From Reinekea sp. G2M2-21 (GTDB lineage Bacteria > Pseudomonadota > Gammaproteobacteria > Pseudomonadales > Natronospirillaceae), in NCBI RefSeq assembly GCF_015687175.1, contig NZ_JADPQG010000003.1, positions 186,001 through 250,000 of the forward strand: a stretch of 64,000 bases of DNA, read 5' to 3'. Below the pieces are notes generated by a model. That model saw nothing but the letters and a program-made list of their open reading frames with translations. It ran no database searches and was not told where the DNA came from. Within the stretch, counting starts at the first letter, position 1; every line of letters starts with the position of its first letter. Shown piece after piece: positions 15,112 through 24,559 of the stretch. The position numbers and the translations under genes are program-made.

Positions 15112-17220
15112 ATGATGAAGAGAACCCTACTGAAAACCACCGCACTCGCCGCATGCCTGACTGTGGTGACAGCCCCCAGCTACGCCTTTGACCTGTTCGG
15201 ATGGTTCAAAAAAGACAACAGTATTGACGCCATGATCGAGCACGTTCCCGCGGATACGGCTTTTTTCTTTGGCGGCATCAGCGATCCTGAATATCTGGAA
15301 AGTGCAGATCAGATGATTCAATCGATTGACTACAGCGAGATGAGCAAAGGACTCACGGAGCTGTTTGAAGTACTACCGGAATCCAAAGGGTTGGATATTC
15401 TGTCGTGGATGCTTGATGACTATTACGCCACCCTGCCTGAAGGCACAGAAAAACTGTATGCGCACTATGGGTTGGATACCAAAGGCGCCAGTGTCTTTTA
15501 TATGGACGGCCTGTATCCGGTTATGCGAGTTGCCGTTAAAGACGAGGAAGCGTTTCTAAACGTGCTGAAAACCGGTGCAAAGACAGTAGACCTGGCATTG
15601 GGCACGGCAACCATCGACGGCAACAGCCTAACCACGATTGAGCTGGTCAACGAAGACAATGCCTCCATTCATCTCGGCATTCTGGTTAAGGATAAGGTAT
15701 TAACCCTCTCTGCCCTGTCAAACAAAGACAGTGACGCAGCAAAAGCGCAACGCTTCGCACTGGCGAAGCCAGCCACGGCAATGAACCCAGACCTTTGGGA
15801 CGAAGACGGTGATACTTATGAATTTAATGAGTACTTCCGCGGCTATGTCAGCTTGCTGAATATCGCCAAATCACTGCTGAATGAAGATTCTCAAGCGATT
15901 CAACAGATTCTGGCCTTTGCCGGAGACGACGCACCCGATTTCTCGGCACTGCAGGGGCAATGCAAAAACGACGTTCTGAACATGGTTGCCGGTACGCCAC
16001 GATTCGTGATTGGCCTGAATGACTATCAACTCGATGGCTCTACCATGACCAGCGAACTCAGCTACGCGCTGGAAGTTAAAAATGAATCGGTATTGGGCGA
16101 GCTGCAAAAACTGCGTGGATTCAATCCCGGTTACATCACGAACAACGATGCATTAGCGTTCGGCATCAGCCTCGGCATTTCAGCCGATGCGCTATCTCCG
16201 GTATTAACCAGTTTATGGACGCAATTCACTCAAGCTGAATTTAGCTGCGAGCAGTTGCAGAAAATGCAAGCGCAAGCCAGTAGCTTTAACCCAGCGATGA
16301 TCGCCATGTTTACCGGCATGGCGCAGGGACTATCGGGCATCAGTGCAGGTGTGTTCGACGTTATGCTGGATGAATCTCTGCCTGCGGGTGGTCGTTTTGA
16401 CATGATCGCATCCGTCACCGCCGAAAAGCCTGAGGTTCTGGCTGCGTTAATCAGTAACTACCTGCCCATGTTGCAGGGTACTCAGATTCCGACAGATGGG
16501 ACGCCGGTTAACCTGGCTGACAACGGCCTGCCGATGGACATCTTCCTGGCTATCAAAGGCAAACACCTGGTGGCTTACAGCGGCGAACAGGGTACGAAGG
16601 TCGCCAATGCTATGGCGAACGAACCCAACACCGCAAACGGCACAGCAGCGCTGGCATTGGATTACCAGAAAACCGCCGACGTTCTGCTGACAGCCATTGG
16701 CCCTTGGTCTGCTTATTCTCAAGATGAAAGTTGCACTGAGTTTTACAGCGCCGCACTGATGCTTAAGAGCTTCCCGGCACGTCTCACAGGGCGCGACGAT
16801 ATTACGGCCAATGGTTTCGAAGCCAATTGGACAATGTCGATGAGTGACATTCAAAGCATCATGAACCGTTACGGCAACAGCATCAGCGGTGAATACGCGC
16901 TTGAATATCTGGATTACGACTGCAGCTGGGTTGCCATCGGCACCGAAACATTGAATGACGACGGCACCGGAATGTACTCAGAGCAAGATGAAAGCGGCAG
17001 CTGTAATGTCTACGAGAGCCGTTACCAGTGGAACAACGCGATGGGAATCATGGTTCAAAGAGAATCGGTTAACCAATACCGCGACAGTTGTGACGAAGAA
17101 TGGTACGAAGATGAACCCTATGACTTTACCTGTCAGGTTCTGGCCAACGACGACACCGGTTTCTATTGTTTAGAAAGTGGAGAAGACGAGCCAACTCTGC
17201 ACCGCTATACACGCCAATAG
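15112..17220 (+). CDS. Large exported protein of unknown function
   Basis: 702 residues. Start chosen at the tandem ATG 15112/15115, 6 bases after AAGGAA; a signal peptide follows (MMKRTLLKTTALAACLTVVT, cleavage near SYA). The mature protein starts FDLFGWFKKDNSIDAMIEHV and has two similar long alpha/beta halves, with pairs of Cys (CKND, CEQLQ, CTEFY, CDEE, CQVL) implying disulphides. The pattern (VPADTAFFFGG) recalls DUF3352-like exported proteins, but I do not rely on it. Acidic tail DDTGFYCLESGEDE. Single gene with its own terminator. Confidence 0.75.
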   Translation: MMKRTLLKTTALAACLTVVTAPSYAFDLFGWFKKDNSIDAMIEHVPADTAFFFGGISDPEYLESADQMIQSIDYSEMSKGLTELFEVLPESKGLDILSWMLDDYYATLPEGTEKLYAHYGLDTKGASVFYMDGLYPVMRVAVKDEEAFLNVLKTGAKTVDLALGTATIDGNSLTTIELVNEDNASIHLGILVKDKVLTLSALSNKDSDAAKAQRFALAKPATAMNPDLWDEDGDTYEFNEYFRGYVSLLNIAKSLLNEDSQAIQQILAFAGDDAPDFSALQGQCKNDVLNMVAGTPRFVIGLNDYQLDGSTMTSELSYALEVKNESVLGELQKLRGFNPGYITNNDALAFGISLGISADALSPVLTSLWTQFTQAEFSCEQLQKMQAQASSFNPAMIAMFTGMAQGLSGISAGVFDVMLDESLPAGGRFDMIASVTAEKPEVLAALISNYLPMLQGTQIPTDGTPVNLADNGLPMDIFLAIKGKHLVAYSGEQGTKVANAMANEPNTANGTAALALDYQKTADVLLTAIGPWSAYSQDESCTEFYSAALMLKSFPARLTGRDDITANGFEANWTMSMSDIQSIMNRYGNSISGEYALEYLDYDCSWVAIGTETLNDDGTGMYSEQDESGSCNVYESRYQWNNAMGIMVQRESVNQYRDSCDEEWYEDEPYDFTCQVLANDDTGFYCLESGEDEPTLHRYTRQ

Positions 17221-17232
17221 ATAACACTTTTT

Positions 17233-17262
17233 AAAAATCCCCGCTAATGCGGGGATTTTTTT
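17233..17262 (+). terminator. Rho-independent terminator
   Basis: AAAAATCCCCGC-TAAT-GCGGGGATTTTTTT, a near-perfect stem followed by T-run, 13 bases after the exported-protein stop. Confidence 0.9.
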
Positions 17263-17589
17263 GTCATCATTTCGACCATCTAATTTTAGTTAGCCCGCCC
17301 AAAAATTTCATCGATGAGTGCAATCATAAGTTTCGGATCAGATGATTCCCGCTCCAGTGCATTCATGAATTAATCTCAGAAGTAAACATACAAATTCACG
17401 AACTACGAAACAGCAACGGTTAAAACCGTTTGTTACGATTCAAATGGGCTTTTTCTGTGTGACCAATCTCTCATCCTTTGTGACGCTCTCTGTACGACTA
17501 CCGTTTCGCTCCTTAGCATGGCCGGTGCTAAAAAAAAACAACTCAATGGACAATCGGGAAGGTCGAGTCCCGTAAAAGGAATTATTTCT
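17263..17589. other. Intergenic region with a possible peptide-coding remnant
   Basis: About 330 bases without a defended gene. On the minus strand a 26-codon frame (about 17290-17368, MNALERESSDPKLMIALIDE and FGRAN) has protein-like composition but is very short, perhaps a gene remnant or small peptide. The right part holds the promoter of the pectate lyase. Confidence 0.25.
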
Positions 17590-19233
17590 ATGCTGAAAAA
17601 AAACACGCTCAATAAAATCAAACAGCAAAGCATCGTTACGCTTGCCTGTCTCTGGCTTACGGCCTGTCAGGTGGAAACACTCAACGAGCCTGATGCAACG
17701 CCCGTTTCCGATCAAAGCCTAGCAAAAGCATCGCTGACTGAGGTTGGCGCAACGTCAATGTGTAATGCGGTACCGATAAGCGGAGGACTGTACACCCTGG
17801 TCAATCGACAATCCGGACTGGCCTTGGATGTTTACCGCAAAGAGACAGAAGCCGGCACGGCGATCATTCAATGGCGACCAACAGGCGCGGCGAATCAAAC
17901 ATTCAAAGTCACCCGGGTTGATGGCAATTACTGGAACATTGAAGCCACTCACAGCGGTATGTCACTGGACGTATTGGGTTTTGCGGATTACGACAACGCC
18001 GCTATCGTGCAATGGCCTTATCTGAGCGGACCAAATCAACAGTGGCATTTAGTCAAATCCAGCTCTGGTGGGTTCAGCGTACGTGCCAGACATTCTGGCA
18101 AAGCGCTCACGGCATCTTCGGATCAGATTGGCGCGGCCGTTGTTCAAAAGCAGGAACAGGGAGAAGGTTTACAGCGCTGGTATTTCAATCCGACCAATGG
18201 CTTCTGCCAAGATGCCGTTGGTTTTGCCAATGAACCGGGCTCTGACGGCCTGCAAAGCACAACGGGCGGTGCTGCCGGATCGATGATCGTCGCTGAAACC
18301 TGTGATCAACTGAAGAACGCCTTAACCAATGACAGCGCACTGACCGTTTTCATTCCGGATACCACATTGGACTGCCGAACTCAGCCTCGGAAGATCCAAG
18401 CCTGTGAGATTTCTTGTCCCTCCTATCGAGAACCTGAAAAAACGTTCTATCGGGTGCCGGTTGGTAACCAGACCTGTACAGAGCTTGGCAGCAATACCAA
18501 CGCAACGGTGACGCAACCCCGATACGATATACGCATTAACGTGAAGTCCAACAAAACGCTGGTAGGGCTCGGTGCCAACAGTCGATTACTGGGCGTTAGC
18601 CTGAACCTGTCTGGCCAGAAAAACATTATTGTCAGTAATCTCAGTATTGAAGAAATCAACCCTCATTTGGTGGAAGCCGGTGACGCAATCAGCGCCGACA
18701 ACGCCAGTCACATTTGGATAGACCATGTAAAAACCAAGCGCATCAGCGATGGACACCTGGATGCTCGTAGCAGCCAGAACATGACGTTAAGCTGGAACCA
18801 TTTCGACGGATTTAACGGTTATGTTTGCGGCAGACAACATCACTACACCCTGTTACTTCAAGATTCTCAGGCGACACTGCATCATAATTATTTTGATCAC
18901 GTCTCCGGTCGTAACCCTAAACTGGTTGGAGACAAAACCCGGGTACATCTGTTTAACAACTATTGGAAGAACGTGACTTATTTCGCGATCAGCACCGCGA
19001 ACAGAGCCGAGGCCTTGATCGAAAACAATGTGTTCGAAAACAGCCGTCGTCCTCACTGGAACGAATCAGGCTATATGAACGCGCTAGGGAACATCTATAC
19101 CGGCATCTCTGCCACGGACCCAGAACGGGACAGCGGCAACGCGGTGTTCGGCGACGTGAATCTCTACTCTTATCGGTTAGATGACCCGGCAACGTTACCT
19201 GACTCCGTTGCCACTCAGGCGGGTCCTCGTTAA
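17590..19233 (+). CDS. Lipoprotein pectate lyase (PL1) with N-terminal ricin-type lectin domain
   Basis: 547 residues. The ATG at 17590 (after AAAGGAATTATTTCT) gives MLKKNTLNKIKQQSIVTLAC with lipobox LTAC (Cys26); the longer frame upstream lacks a signal. Residues about 60-200 form a RICIN beta-trefoil with repeated Q-x-W/F motifs (NQTFKV, NQQWHL, LQRWYF), a carbohydrate-binding module. Residues about 220-520 are a PL1 right-handed beta helix: IWIDHVKTKRISDGHLDA (vWiDH and the Ca-binding acidic residues), then SGRNPKLV with the catalytic-Arg-type motif. Predicted to bind and cleave polygalacturonan at the outer membrane. Orphan enzyme: no other pectin genes nearby. Confidence 0.9.
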   Translation: MLKKNTLNKIKQQSIVTLACLWLTACQVETLNEPDATPVSDQSLAKASLTEVGATSMCNAVPISGGLYTLVNRQSGLALDVYRKETEAGTAIIQWRPTGAANQTFKVTRVDGNYWNIEATHSGMSLDVLGFADYDNAAIVQWPYLSGPNQQWHLVKSSSGGFSVRARHSGKALTASSDQIGAAVVQKQEQGEGLQRWYFNPTNGFCQDAVGFANEPGSDGLQSTTGGAAGSMIVAETCDQLKNALTNDSALTVFIPDTTLDCRTQPRKIQACEISCPSYREPEKTFYRVPVGNQTCTELGSNTNATVTQPRYDIRINVKSNKTLVGLGANSRLLGVSLNLSGQKNIIVSNLSIEEINPHLVEAGDAISADNASHIWIDHVKTKRISDGHLDARSSQNMTLSWNHFDGFNGYVCGRQHHYTLLLQDSQATLHHNYFDHVSGRNPKLVGDKTRVHLFNNYWKNVTYFAISTANRAEALIENNVFENSRRPHWNESGYMNALGNIYTGISATDPERDSGNAVFGDVNLYSYRLDDPATLPDSVATQAGPR

Positions 19234-19248
19234 CAGCCCCTGCAGAAG

Positions 19249-19276
19249 AGCATGGCCGCACCGGCTATGCTTTTCT
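19249..19276 (+). terminator. Probable terminator after the pectate lyase
   Basis: AGCATGGCC-GCAC-CGGCTATGCTTTTCT forms a 9-bp stem with one G-T pair followed by a short T-run. Confidence 0.6.
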
Positions 19277-19419
19277 GTCTTTTCAATCCGATATTTCTCA
19301 AGCCCGAATTTATAATACCTGCATTCGTGTCGGCGGCCTTTGCCGCGCAATATTATTTGTTAATTAACGACAGTTTAGCCTTTATACTGGCGCTGAATTC
19401 CAATTGACAACCTTAAGTT

Positions 19420-19827
19420 ATGTACCAACTGAAAATCGAAATTCCCCCGGTAGAGGACTACATTGCGATTCGGCTCGCCGCTGGCTTGTCACGTAAATCG
19501 GAACAAGCCGCAGAACGCGGACTACCCAACTCCTTGCATGCCGTGACGGTGTATTACAAATCGCAACGTGTCGGCATTGGACGGATCATCGGCGACGGTG
19601 GTTGTTTTTTTGAAATAACGGACATGGCGGTTTTGCCGGAACATCAGGGCAAGGGCGTGGGTCGGATAATCATGAACGCGCTGGTTGCCTGGCTTCAGGA
19701 AAACGCACCAAAAACAGCGTATGTCAGTTTAATGGCCGACCACGGCACGCCAGATTTCTACCAGCAATTTGGTTTTACTAAAGCAGAGTTGCCCAAATCC
19801 GCTGGCATGTACCTGCGAATACTTTGA
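19420..19827 (+). CDS. GNAT-family acetyltransferase
   Basis: 135 residues. Motif A is LPEHQGKGVGRIIMNAL (about residues 72-88) and the C-terminal PDFYQQFGF is motif B. Cytosolic acetyl-CoA-dependent acetyltransferase with unknown substrate. Followed 9 bases later by a small membrane protein gene, so probably co-transcribed. Confidence 0.85.
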   Translation: MYQLKIEIPPVEDYIAIRLAAGLSRKSEQAAERGLPNSLHAVTVYYKSQRVGIGRIIGDGGCFFEITDMAVLPEHQGKGVGRIIMNALVAWLQENAPKTAYVSLMADHGTPDFYQQFGFTKAELPKSAGMYLRIL

Positions 19828-19836
19828 GGAAATTTA

Positions 19837-20259
19837 ATGATGGCAGTTACCATGATGACCATAGCTGGCGCATGTAGCCTGTTAGCCGCTCTTCTCCATG
19901 TTGGCGTGATGATCAAAGGGCCTCGCTGGTATCGACTGTTCGGTGCAGGTGAACGTATGGCAACGCTTGCGGAACAAGGCTCACCAAGACCCACCCTGAT
20001 CACCAGTGGTATTGCGCTGGTCCTGACTATCTGGGCCTTTTATGCCTGGTCCGCCGCACAATGGTTGCCCCCCTTACCCTTTACCATACCGGTGCTCTGG
20101 CTGATCACCATTATTTACCTCATCAGAGGGACTTTAGGCTTTGTCGCCATGTTGTTTAACCAACACCCGACGATCGCACAGAACAGCCCGGCATTCTGGT
20201 TTTGGAGTTCCATTGTGTGCCTGTTAATTGGCTTGGTTCACCTCGTTGGATTGCTATGA
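19837..20259 (+). CDS. Four-helix inner membrane protein
   Basis: 140 residues with four hydrophobic segments (about 5-25, 50-72, 80-103, 118-138) and a conserved-looking loop KGPRWYRLFGAGERM. ATG 9 bases after the GNAT stop, so a two-gene operon. I do not recognise a named family; similar small membrane proteins are common in marine gammaproteobacteria. Confidence 0.75.
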   Translation: MMAVTMMTIAGACSLLAALLHVGVMIKGPRWYRLFGAGERMATLAEQGSPRPTLITSGIALVLTIWAFYAWSAAQWLPPLPFTIPVLWLITIIYLIRGTLGFVAMLFNQHPTIAQNSPAFWFWSSIVCLLIGLVHLVGLL

Positions 20260-20320
20260 ACGAATCAGCAAGCGCTCGTTCAACCCAGCAATGAGCCGTG
20301 TAAGACGCCACAATCCATAA

Positions 20321-20428
20321 TAGTGTCCTGAGTCTGAAGTTCGTATCGTTTCAGAGCTCATGGGAAGCGCCAGTACAAGGCGCTCTTTGTAGAGAATATC
20401 GAGATCTTTTCAAGAAGAGCAACGCCGT
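20321..20428 (+). repeat. Partial copy of the MITE-like element (copy 1)
   Basis: 108 bases matching, in inverted orientation, 43674-43781: six mismatches in the first 43 bases and none in the last 65. Begins TAGTGTCCTGAGTC, the terminal repeat of the full element at 43.5 kb. The other terminal repeat is not found here, so this copy is truncated. It lies between the membrane-protein gene and the reductase gene. Confidence 0.85.
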
Positions 20429-20569
20429 TTGTTTGATCTGAGTAGGTCTTCGCTTATTCGCTCTTCCGTTACTATTCTGCGCCAAAACATGAACGAAAAA
20501 CCTCAACCAGCCTTTGATTTACCGAAACTGAGGTGAATTGAGCGAAGCAGAATTAAAGGAATAGAAGGC

Positions 20570-21652
20570 ATGGAAAAACGACGAGTATTGATTGTTGGTG
20601 GCTATGGCACGGTTGGGCGATTGGTTGTTGAACAACTCTGTGGCGACCAAGATTTACAACTGATTATTGCAGGCCGTAATCGCATCAAGGCCGAGGAAAC
20701 CGCGCAAGAATTCAACGCATCCTCGTGCACATTGGATGCTAACGAGCTACCTTCGGTTCAAGAAGCGCTCATCAATATCGATCTGGTCATCAATTGTTTT
20801 GGTGGTCCTTTTACCAATGCCCCACTGGCTTTAGCGGCTACTGCTGCGGAACGAGGGATAGACTATATCGATGTCTCAGGAAGCATGGAGTACAGCAAAC
20901 GCTTTCTCTCACTGGCGTCGACAGCTGAGGAAAATCACGCCACGTTGATCACCGGAATGGGCGCAAACCCAGGCATACCGTCGCTTGCTGTTTGCTGGTT
21001 GGCGTCACAGTTGGAGCCCCCCGTTGAAGCAGAGATCAACTTTATTTTTGGATCCAATATTGAAACACTGTCCCCAGCATCACTGCAGGAAATGCACTAT
21101 CTGTTTAAGAATCCACCTCTGCTCTGGCAACATCAAACATGGCAACTCAACAAGGTGTCGGGTAAACAGCAAACATTCAACCCACCATTTCACAAATCCG
21201 TTTATCTGGGCCCTTCCTTTTCTTATGACATGATGAGCGCGACCGAAATACACGACTTAAACCGGCTCTCTGCTTGGTCCGGTTGCCAGTCAACATTTCA
21301 GGGCACATTAATGTACCTTGGCATGAAACTGGGTCTGGCAAAACACCAACGAACCAGGCACCTGTTTCTGAAACTGCTGAAATCTGCGGGGCAGTCTGCA
21401 ACGGCCGTGGCCGAATCAATGATATTCGTGACGGCTTCGGGCAAATACCAAGGTCTTCAAGCAGTCAAATCCGTTCAGTGTGTCGGCGATGAAGTTTTCA
21501 TGACAGCGGCAGCGGTCAGTACGACCGCGCGATTGCTGTTAGACGATACAGTGTCACGCACAGGCGCCTTTTTGCCACCATCGGTGATTCCTGTGGATTT
21601 GTTTTTCGACAGGCTGCAAGCCGTGGACTGTATCAAAGTGAGTGTCGACTGA
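20570..21652 (+). CDS. Saccharopine-dehydrogenase-like NADP-binding oxidoreductase
   Basis: 360 residues. N-terminal Rossmann fold with GGYGTVG (residues about 10-16) and AGRN at the end of the second strand. The middle part NCFGGPFTN...ERGIDYIDVSGS and GANPGIPSLA is typical of the saccharopine dehydrogenase/trans-acting enoyl reductase group. The substrate cannot be inferred. ATG has a good AAAGGAATAGAAGGC leader. Confidence 0.8.
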   Translation: MEKRRVLIVGGYGTVGRLVVEQLCGDQDLQLIIAGRNRIKAEETAQEFNASSCTLDANELPSVQEALINIDLVINCFGGPFTNAPLALAATAAERGIDYIDVSGSMEYSKRFLSLASTAEENHATLITGMGANPGIPSLAVCWLASQLEPPVEAEINFIFGSNIETLSPASLQEMHYLFKNPPLLWQHQTWQLNKVSGKQQTFNPPFHKSVYLGPSFSYDMMSATEIHDLNRLSAWSGCQSTFQGTLMYLGMKLGLAKHQRTRHLFLKLLKSAGQSATAVAESMIFVTASGKYQGLQAVKSVQCVGDEVFMTAAAVSTTARLLLDDTVSRTGAFLPPSVIPVDLFFDRLQAVDCIKVSVD

Positions 21653-21669
21653 GTCAAGCGCCATGAGGT

Positions 21670-23400
21670 TTAATCTTGCCGACGCACATTGCCTGGCCCC
21701 ACCTGTTTGATGATTTTATCTTTCAAGACAGTTGCGGCTTCTTTCCCTTCGACCCGTTCAATCAACTTCATGGTTTGCTTCCCGCGCCCTTTTGCCAGCA
21801 GTGTGAAAAAATGACGCTTGGCCGTTTGCGAGCTTTCCCAACCCGTCGCTTTATTAATGTCCAACGCAGATAGCTCATCCGCAGCGATGGTCTGCTGTTT
21901 TCGAATCAATCCGATGAATGAACGTTGCTGATGCAGTCCATCCACCGTTGCGGTGGTGACCACTTTGGTCAACAGATTCCGCAGTGAAATCCAGAAAAAC
22001 AAAAATCCGATCGGGCAAAAAACCAATGGAAAAATAAACGGTGCACCCGCCATCGACACGCCAATACCAGAACCCATAAATACAGCGCCAAATAAAATAC
22101 CGCCCATTCGTTCATAGATATAAGAAAAGCGTGGCTCGGTAATGACCAGCTGATTTACCTGTTCTTCGATATGCAGCAACGCCAGCCGACTTTCAGTTAA
22201 CTCGTTCAGTTGCGGGTGCTGGTCTGCCAGAAACTGTTGAGTTGGTTGTGCGCCACGGACTCGCATGACCGGCACTGTAAATGCGCGTTTAAATGCCGTC
22301 CCCCCGACGGTGGTGTCAATATCCACGCGCCAGAAATGATAGTTTTTAGACGAAGGCGTTGTGGTTGGCACATGGTCCGGCAGATTGAACGCAAAACGCA
22401 AACGGGTTTTTCCCTGCGAACTGCGCTCGATATAAGCCAATCCCTCGCTGTGCCATATCGTCGTCTCACGCGTTCGGCTTTTACCACCGGATCGGGATGT
22501 GTAGCGATTAATGCAGGACACAATAACCCGGACCTGTTGGCCGCGTTGATAGGCAATATTTGTGTTCACGGTAGCGGCCAAATGACCGCCAACAGAGGCG
22601 GGGTAAGGTGATAACAGCAATGGACTTCGACCAAACTTTAACAGTTTCAGCCATTCTTTAAAGAACGCGACAAAGAAGCCAACGGCAATAACCGGAAACA
22701 CCATTGCGATCAGAATGGCCTTGTTGCCGCTGGACCACTCATCCCAGAAATCGAACAAAATTGGACTGCTCACCGCCGCGATAAACACCGCGATTCCTAA
22801 ATAACTCCAAACAATCACACGGGCCGATGAATAAATAGGCGACGAGGACGCCGTTGCCGTTGTTTCTGCGTCAAGCACACCGTCATTCAGCGGCGATTGC
22901 TTCCGGGACGATACCAAAAAGGAACTAAAAAACAGGCCGCCACCAACTCCACCAAACACAACGACGAAAATCAGTTTGAATCCGAGCAACCCCCAGCGGA
23001 TATCCGCAAACAAATAGACCCGTTCGGGTTCGTCAGGATGAACGTAGGCAAACATGGGTTCGTTGCTGTCGTATGCCTGTTTCAACACTCGGTAGGCGTT
23101 CTGCTGCCAGCGGCCAACATTATCGCTCCCCTTACTGAAACCAACCTGATTTCCCTGGTAACGCTGGCCGTCAACATCATAGTAGTAACTGGCTTGTGCC
23201 TGATAACTGGTGCTGTCGCCATGTGAGACGCTCAGGTTAACAGACGAGAGCGTCGCTGGAATGCGATCCCAACCCGGTACTGTCGCACCAAGGTATAAGG
23301 TTGGAATAACGCTGATGAAAAGAAAGCCGAGGCCAACACCAAAGAACGGCAACGAAAAGAGCAACGCAGGCCAACTTGGTTTACGGAATGTGACAGCCAA
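21670..23400 (-). CDS. DUF3592-containing membrane protein
   Basis: 576 residues from TTG 23400, preferred to ATG 23469 because AGGAG lies 8 bases before it and the first membrane helix follows directly (VTFRKPSWPALLFSLPFF). Several transmembrane segments: near the start, after VYLFADIRW, in the middle, and near GSGIGVSMAGAPF. The region after helix 1 (TYLGATVPGW...YYYDVDGQRYQG...YAYVHPDEPE-like) is DUF3592: beta-rich and extracytoplasmic. C-terminal cytoplasmic part GKQTMKLIERVEGKEAATVL. Role unknown. Convergent with the reductase gene. Confidence 0.8.
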   Translation of the reverse strand: MAVTFRKPSWPALLFSLPFFGVGLGFLFISVIPTLYLGATVPGWDRIPATLSSVNLSVSHGDSTSYQAQASYYYDVDGQRYQGNQVGFSKGSDNVGRWQQNAYRVLKQAYDSNEPMFAYVHPDEPERVYLFADIRWGLLGFKLIFVVVFGGVGGGLFFSSFLVSSRKQSPLNDGVLDAETTATASSSPIYSSARVIVWSYLGIAVFIAAVSSPILFDFWDEWSSGNKAILIAMVFPVIAVGFFVAFFKEWLKLLKFGRSPLLLSPYPASVGGHLAATVNTNIAYQRGQQVRVIVSCINRYTSRSGGKSRTRETTIWHSEGLAYIERSSQGKTRLRFAFNLPDHVPTTTPSSKNYHFWRVDIDTTVGGTAFKRAFTVPVMRVRGAQPTQQFLADQHPQLNELTESRLALLHIEEQVNQLVITEPRFSYIYERMGGILFGAVFMGSGIGVSMAGAPFIFPLVFCPIGFLFFWISLRNLLTKVVTTATVDGLHQQRSFIGLIRKQQTIAADELSALDINKATGWESSQTAKRHFFTLLAKGRGKQTMKLIERVEGKEAATVLKDKIIKQVGPGNVRRQD

Positions 23401-23523
23401 AAAATAATCTCCTGTACTGGCGTTGGTAAATGCTAACAAACAACCATGCAACTTGTCGCCGGTTGTCATGGCACGTTAATGGCCGTAATCTCACCCATTT
23501 TCTGGCAAAGAAAGGCATCGTTC

Positions 23524-23823
23524 GTGTTTATCATTGATATCGAGTACACCGTAAGCTTAGATAAAATTGACCCACTGATCCCAGAGCACGTCATATTTTT
23601 AAATAAATACTACGACGCAGGCGTATTTGTAATGTCTGGTCGTAAAGAACCCCGAAGCGGGGGCATCATTATTGCCAAAGCGAATTCACGTCAGGCGATC
23701 GAAGCGTTAATTGAAGAAGATTCGTTTTATCAAGCGAATGTTGCGAACTACCGCATTACCGAATTCCTGCCCGGAAAGGCGGCAGCAGGCTTAGAGGACC
23801 TTTGCGAACCAGTTCAACGGTGA
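23524..23823 (+). CDS. YCII-family protein
   Basis: 99 residues from GTG 23524, with an AAAGG Shine-Dalgarno 8 bases upstream. FIIDIEYTVSLDKIDPLIPE and FVMSGRKEPRSGGIIIAKAN are the YCII fold, a small dimeric alpha/beta barrel of uncertain biochemical role. The His-Asp pair typical of some YCII enzymes is not obvious. Divergent from the DUF3592 gene. Confidence 0.85.
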   Translation: MFIIDIEYTVSLDKIDPLIPEHVIFLNKYYDAGVFVMSGRKEPRSGGIIIAKANSRQAIEALIEEDSFYQANVANYRITEFLPGKAAAGLEDLCEPVQR

Positions 23824-23836
23824 ATTCCTTGGTGTG

Positions 23837-24524
23837 AAGAACCAATCCAGTCCGGCGACTGTGATTCGGTTCTTGATACTAGAGCCGCTCGGAGGAGGAT
23901 TTTTCTTTTCAAGGCGACAGCCCGGGATGATGTTTACTTGAACTTTGTTAGTTTTTAACGCATGAATCTCTCGGAGGATTTTTCTTTCCAAGGGGCGATC
24001 CCCTTGATCCGGCCTTCACCAGAGGTGAAGTCGTTAAAATCGAATCGAAGCCCATTGGGGCTTCGCTTTTAATCGATTTTAACCCCCCCTTTTGTCGCCC
24101 GCTTTGGTTTTCTGCCATACCGGACACGTGCTTCGAACGGTCGCTTGAGCGTGCATCCCTGCACGCGCGGCGCTTACAAGGGCATCCATGCTCTTTAATC
24201 CGTTGCGATGTGTCCGTCATGTCAGCCAAAGCAGATGCGACGAAACAGTTATTTACGCCAGTCTTTGGTACATAGAATTTAGAGGTTGGTTTTATCTATC
24301 GAGAAAGTAACTCTTGCAGCGGATTTTGCCGCCTCTCAAATGACCTGTCTAAGACGAAATTGAGAAGTTTGATCAGTCGTTTGTGACCGCGACTGGGACT
24401 GGGACTGATAAGAGCCAAGCCTGAATCGTCAGACCGGTTTGATCCTTGACGGCGAAAATATCCCAGTGAAACCGTGTCATGCAAATGTCGTAGATAAAAA
24501 CTATATAAACTGAAGTAAGTGCCA
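23837..24524 (-). repeat. Dispersed 0.7-kb repeat, copy 1
   Basis: Inverted, diverged copy of 50171-50783. Matching stretches in order (minus strand): AATGGCACTT, CACGGTTTCA, GGCTCTTA, CACAAACGACT followed by AACTTC..TTCGTCTTAGACAG, GTAAATAAC, then a strongly conserved core about 24110-24240 (GCTTTGGCTGACATGACGGACAC onward), GGAAAGAAAAA, and an end block AAGAACCGA...GGTTCTT (23837-23874). This copy has extra sequence between the blocks, including a palindrome at 24034-24082. Open frames in it (23948-24229, 24296-24553) do not look like stable genes. Probably a non-autonomous element or structured RNA. Confidence 0.75.
24034..24082. repeat. 49-bp palindromic insertion within the dispersed repeat
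   Basis: Outer arms TTAAAATCGA and TCGATTTTAA are perfect complements, inner arms CGAAGCCC and GGGCTTCG pair too. Absent from the sister copy at 50.7 kb, so it entered later or was lost there. Confidence 0.7.
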
Positions 24525-24559
24525 TTCATCAATGAATTCAAGCCCGGAACCAAGCGAAT

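Noticed and set aside
23948-24229. 93-codon frame in the dispersed repeat (TDTSQRIK-like)
   Set aside because: The matching frame in copy 2 is shifted and truncated by the palindrome insertion; better explained by non-coding repeat.
24296-24553. 85-codon frame in the dispersed repeat
   Set aside because: Similar to a frame in the sister copy only in fragments; no ribosome site and frame not preserved throughout. Treated as part of the repeat.
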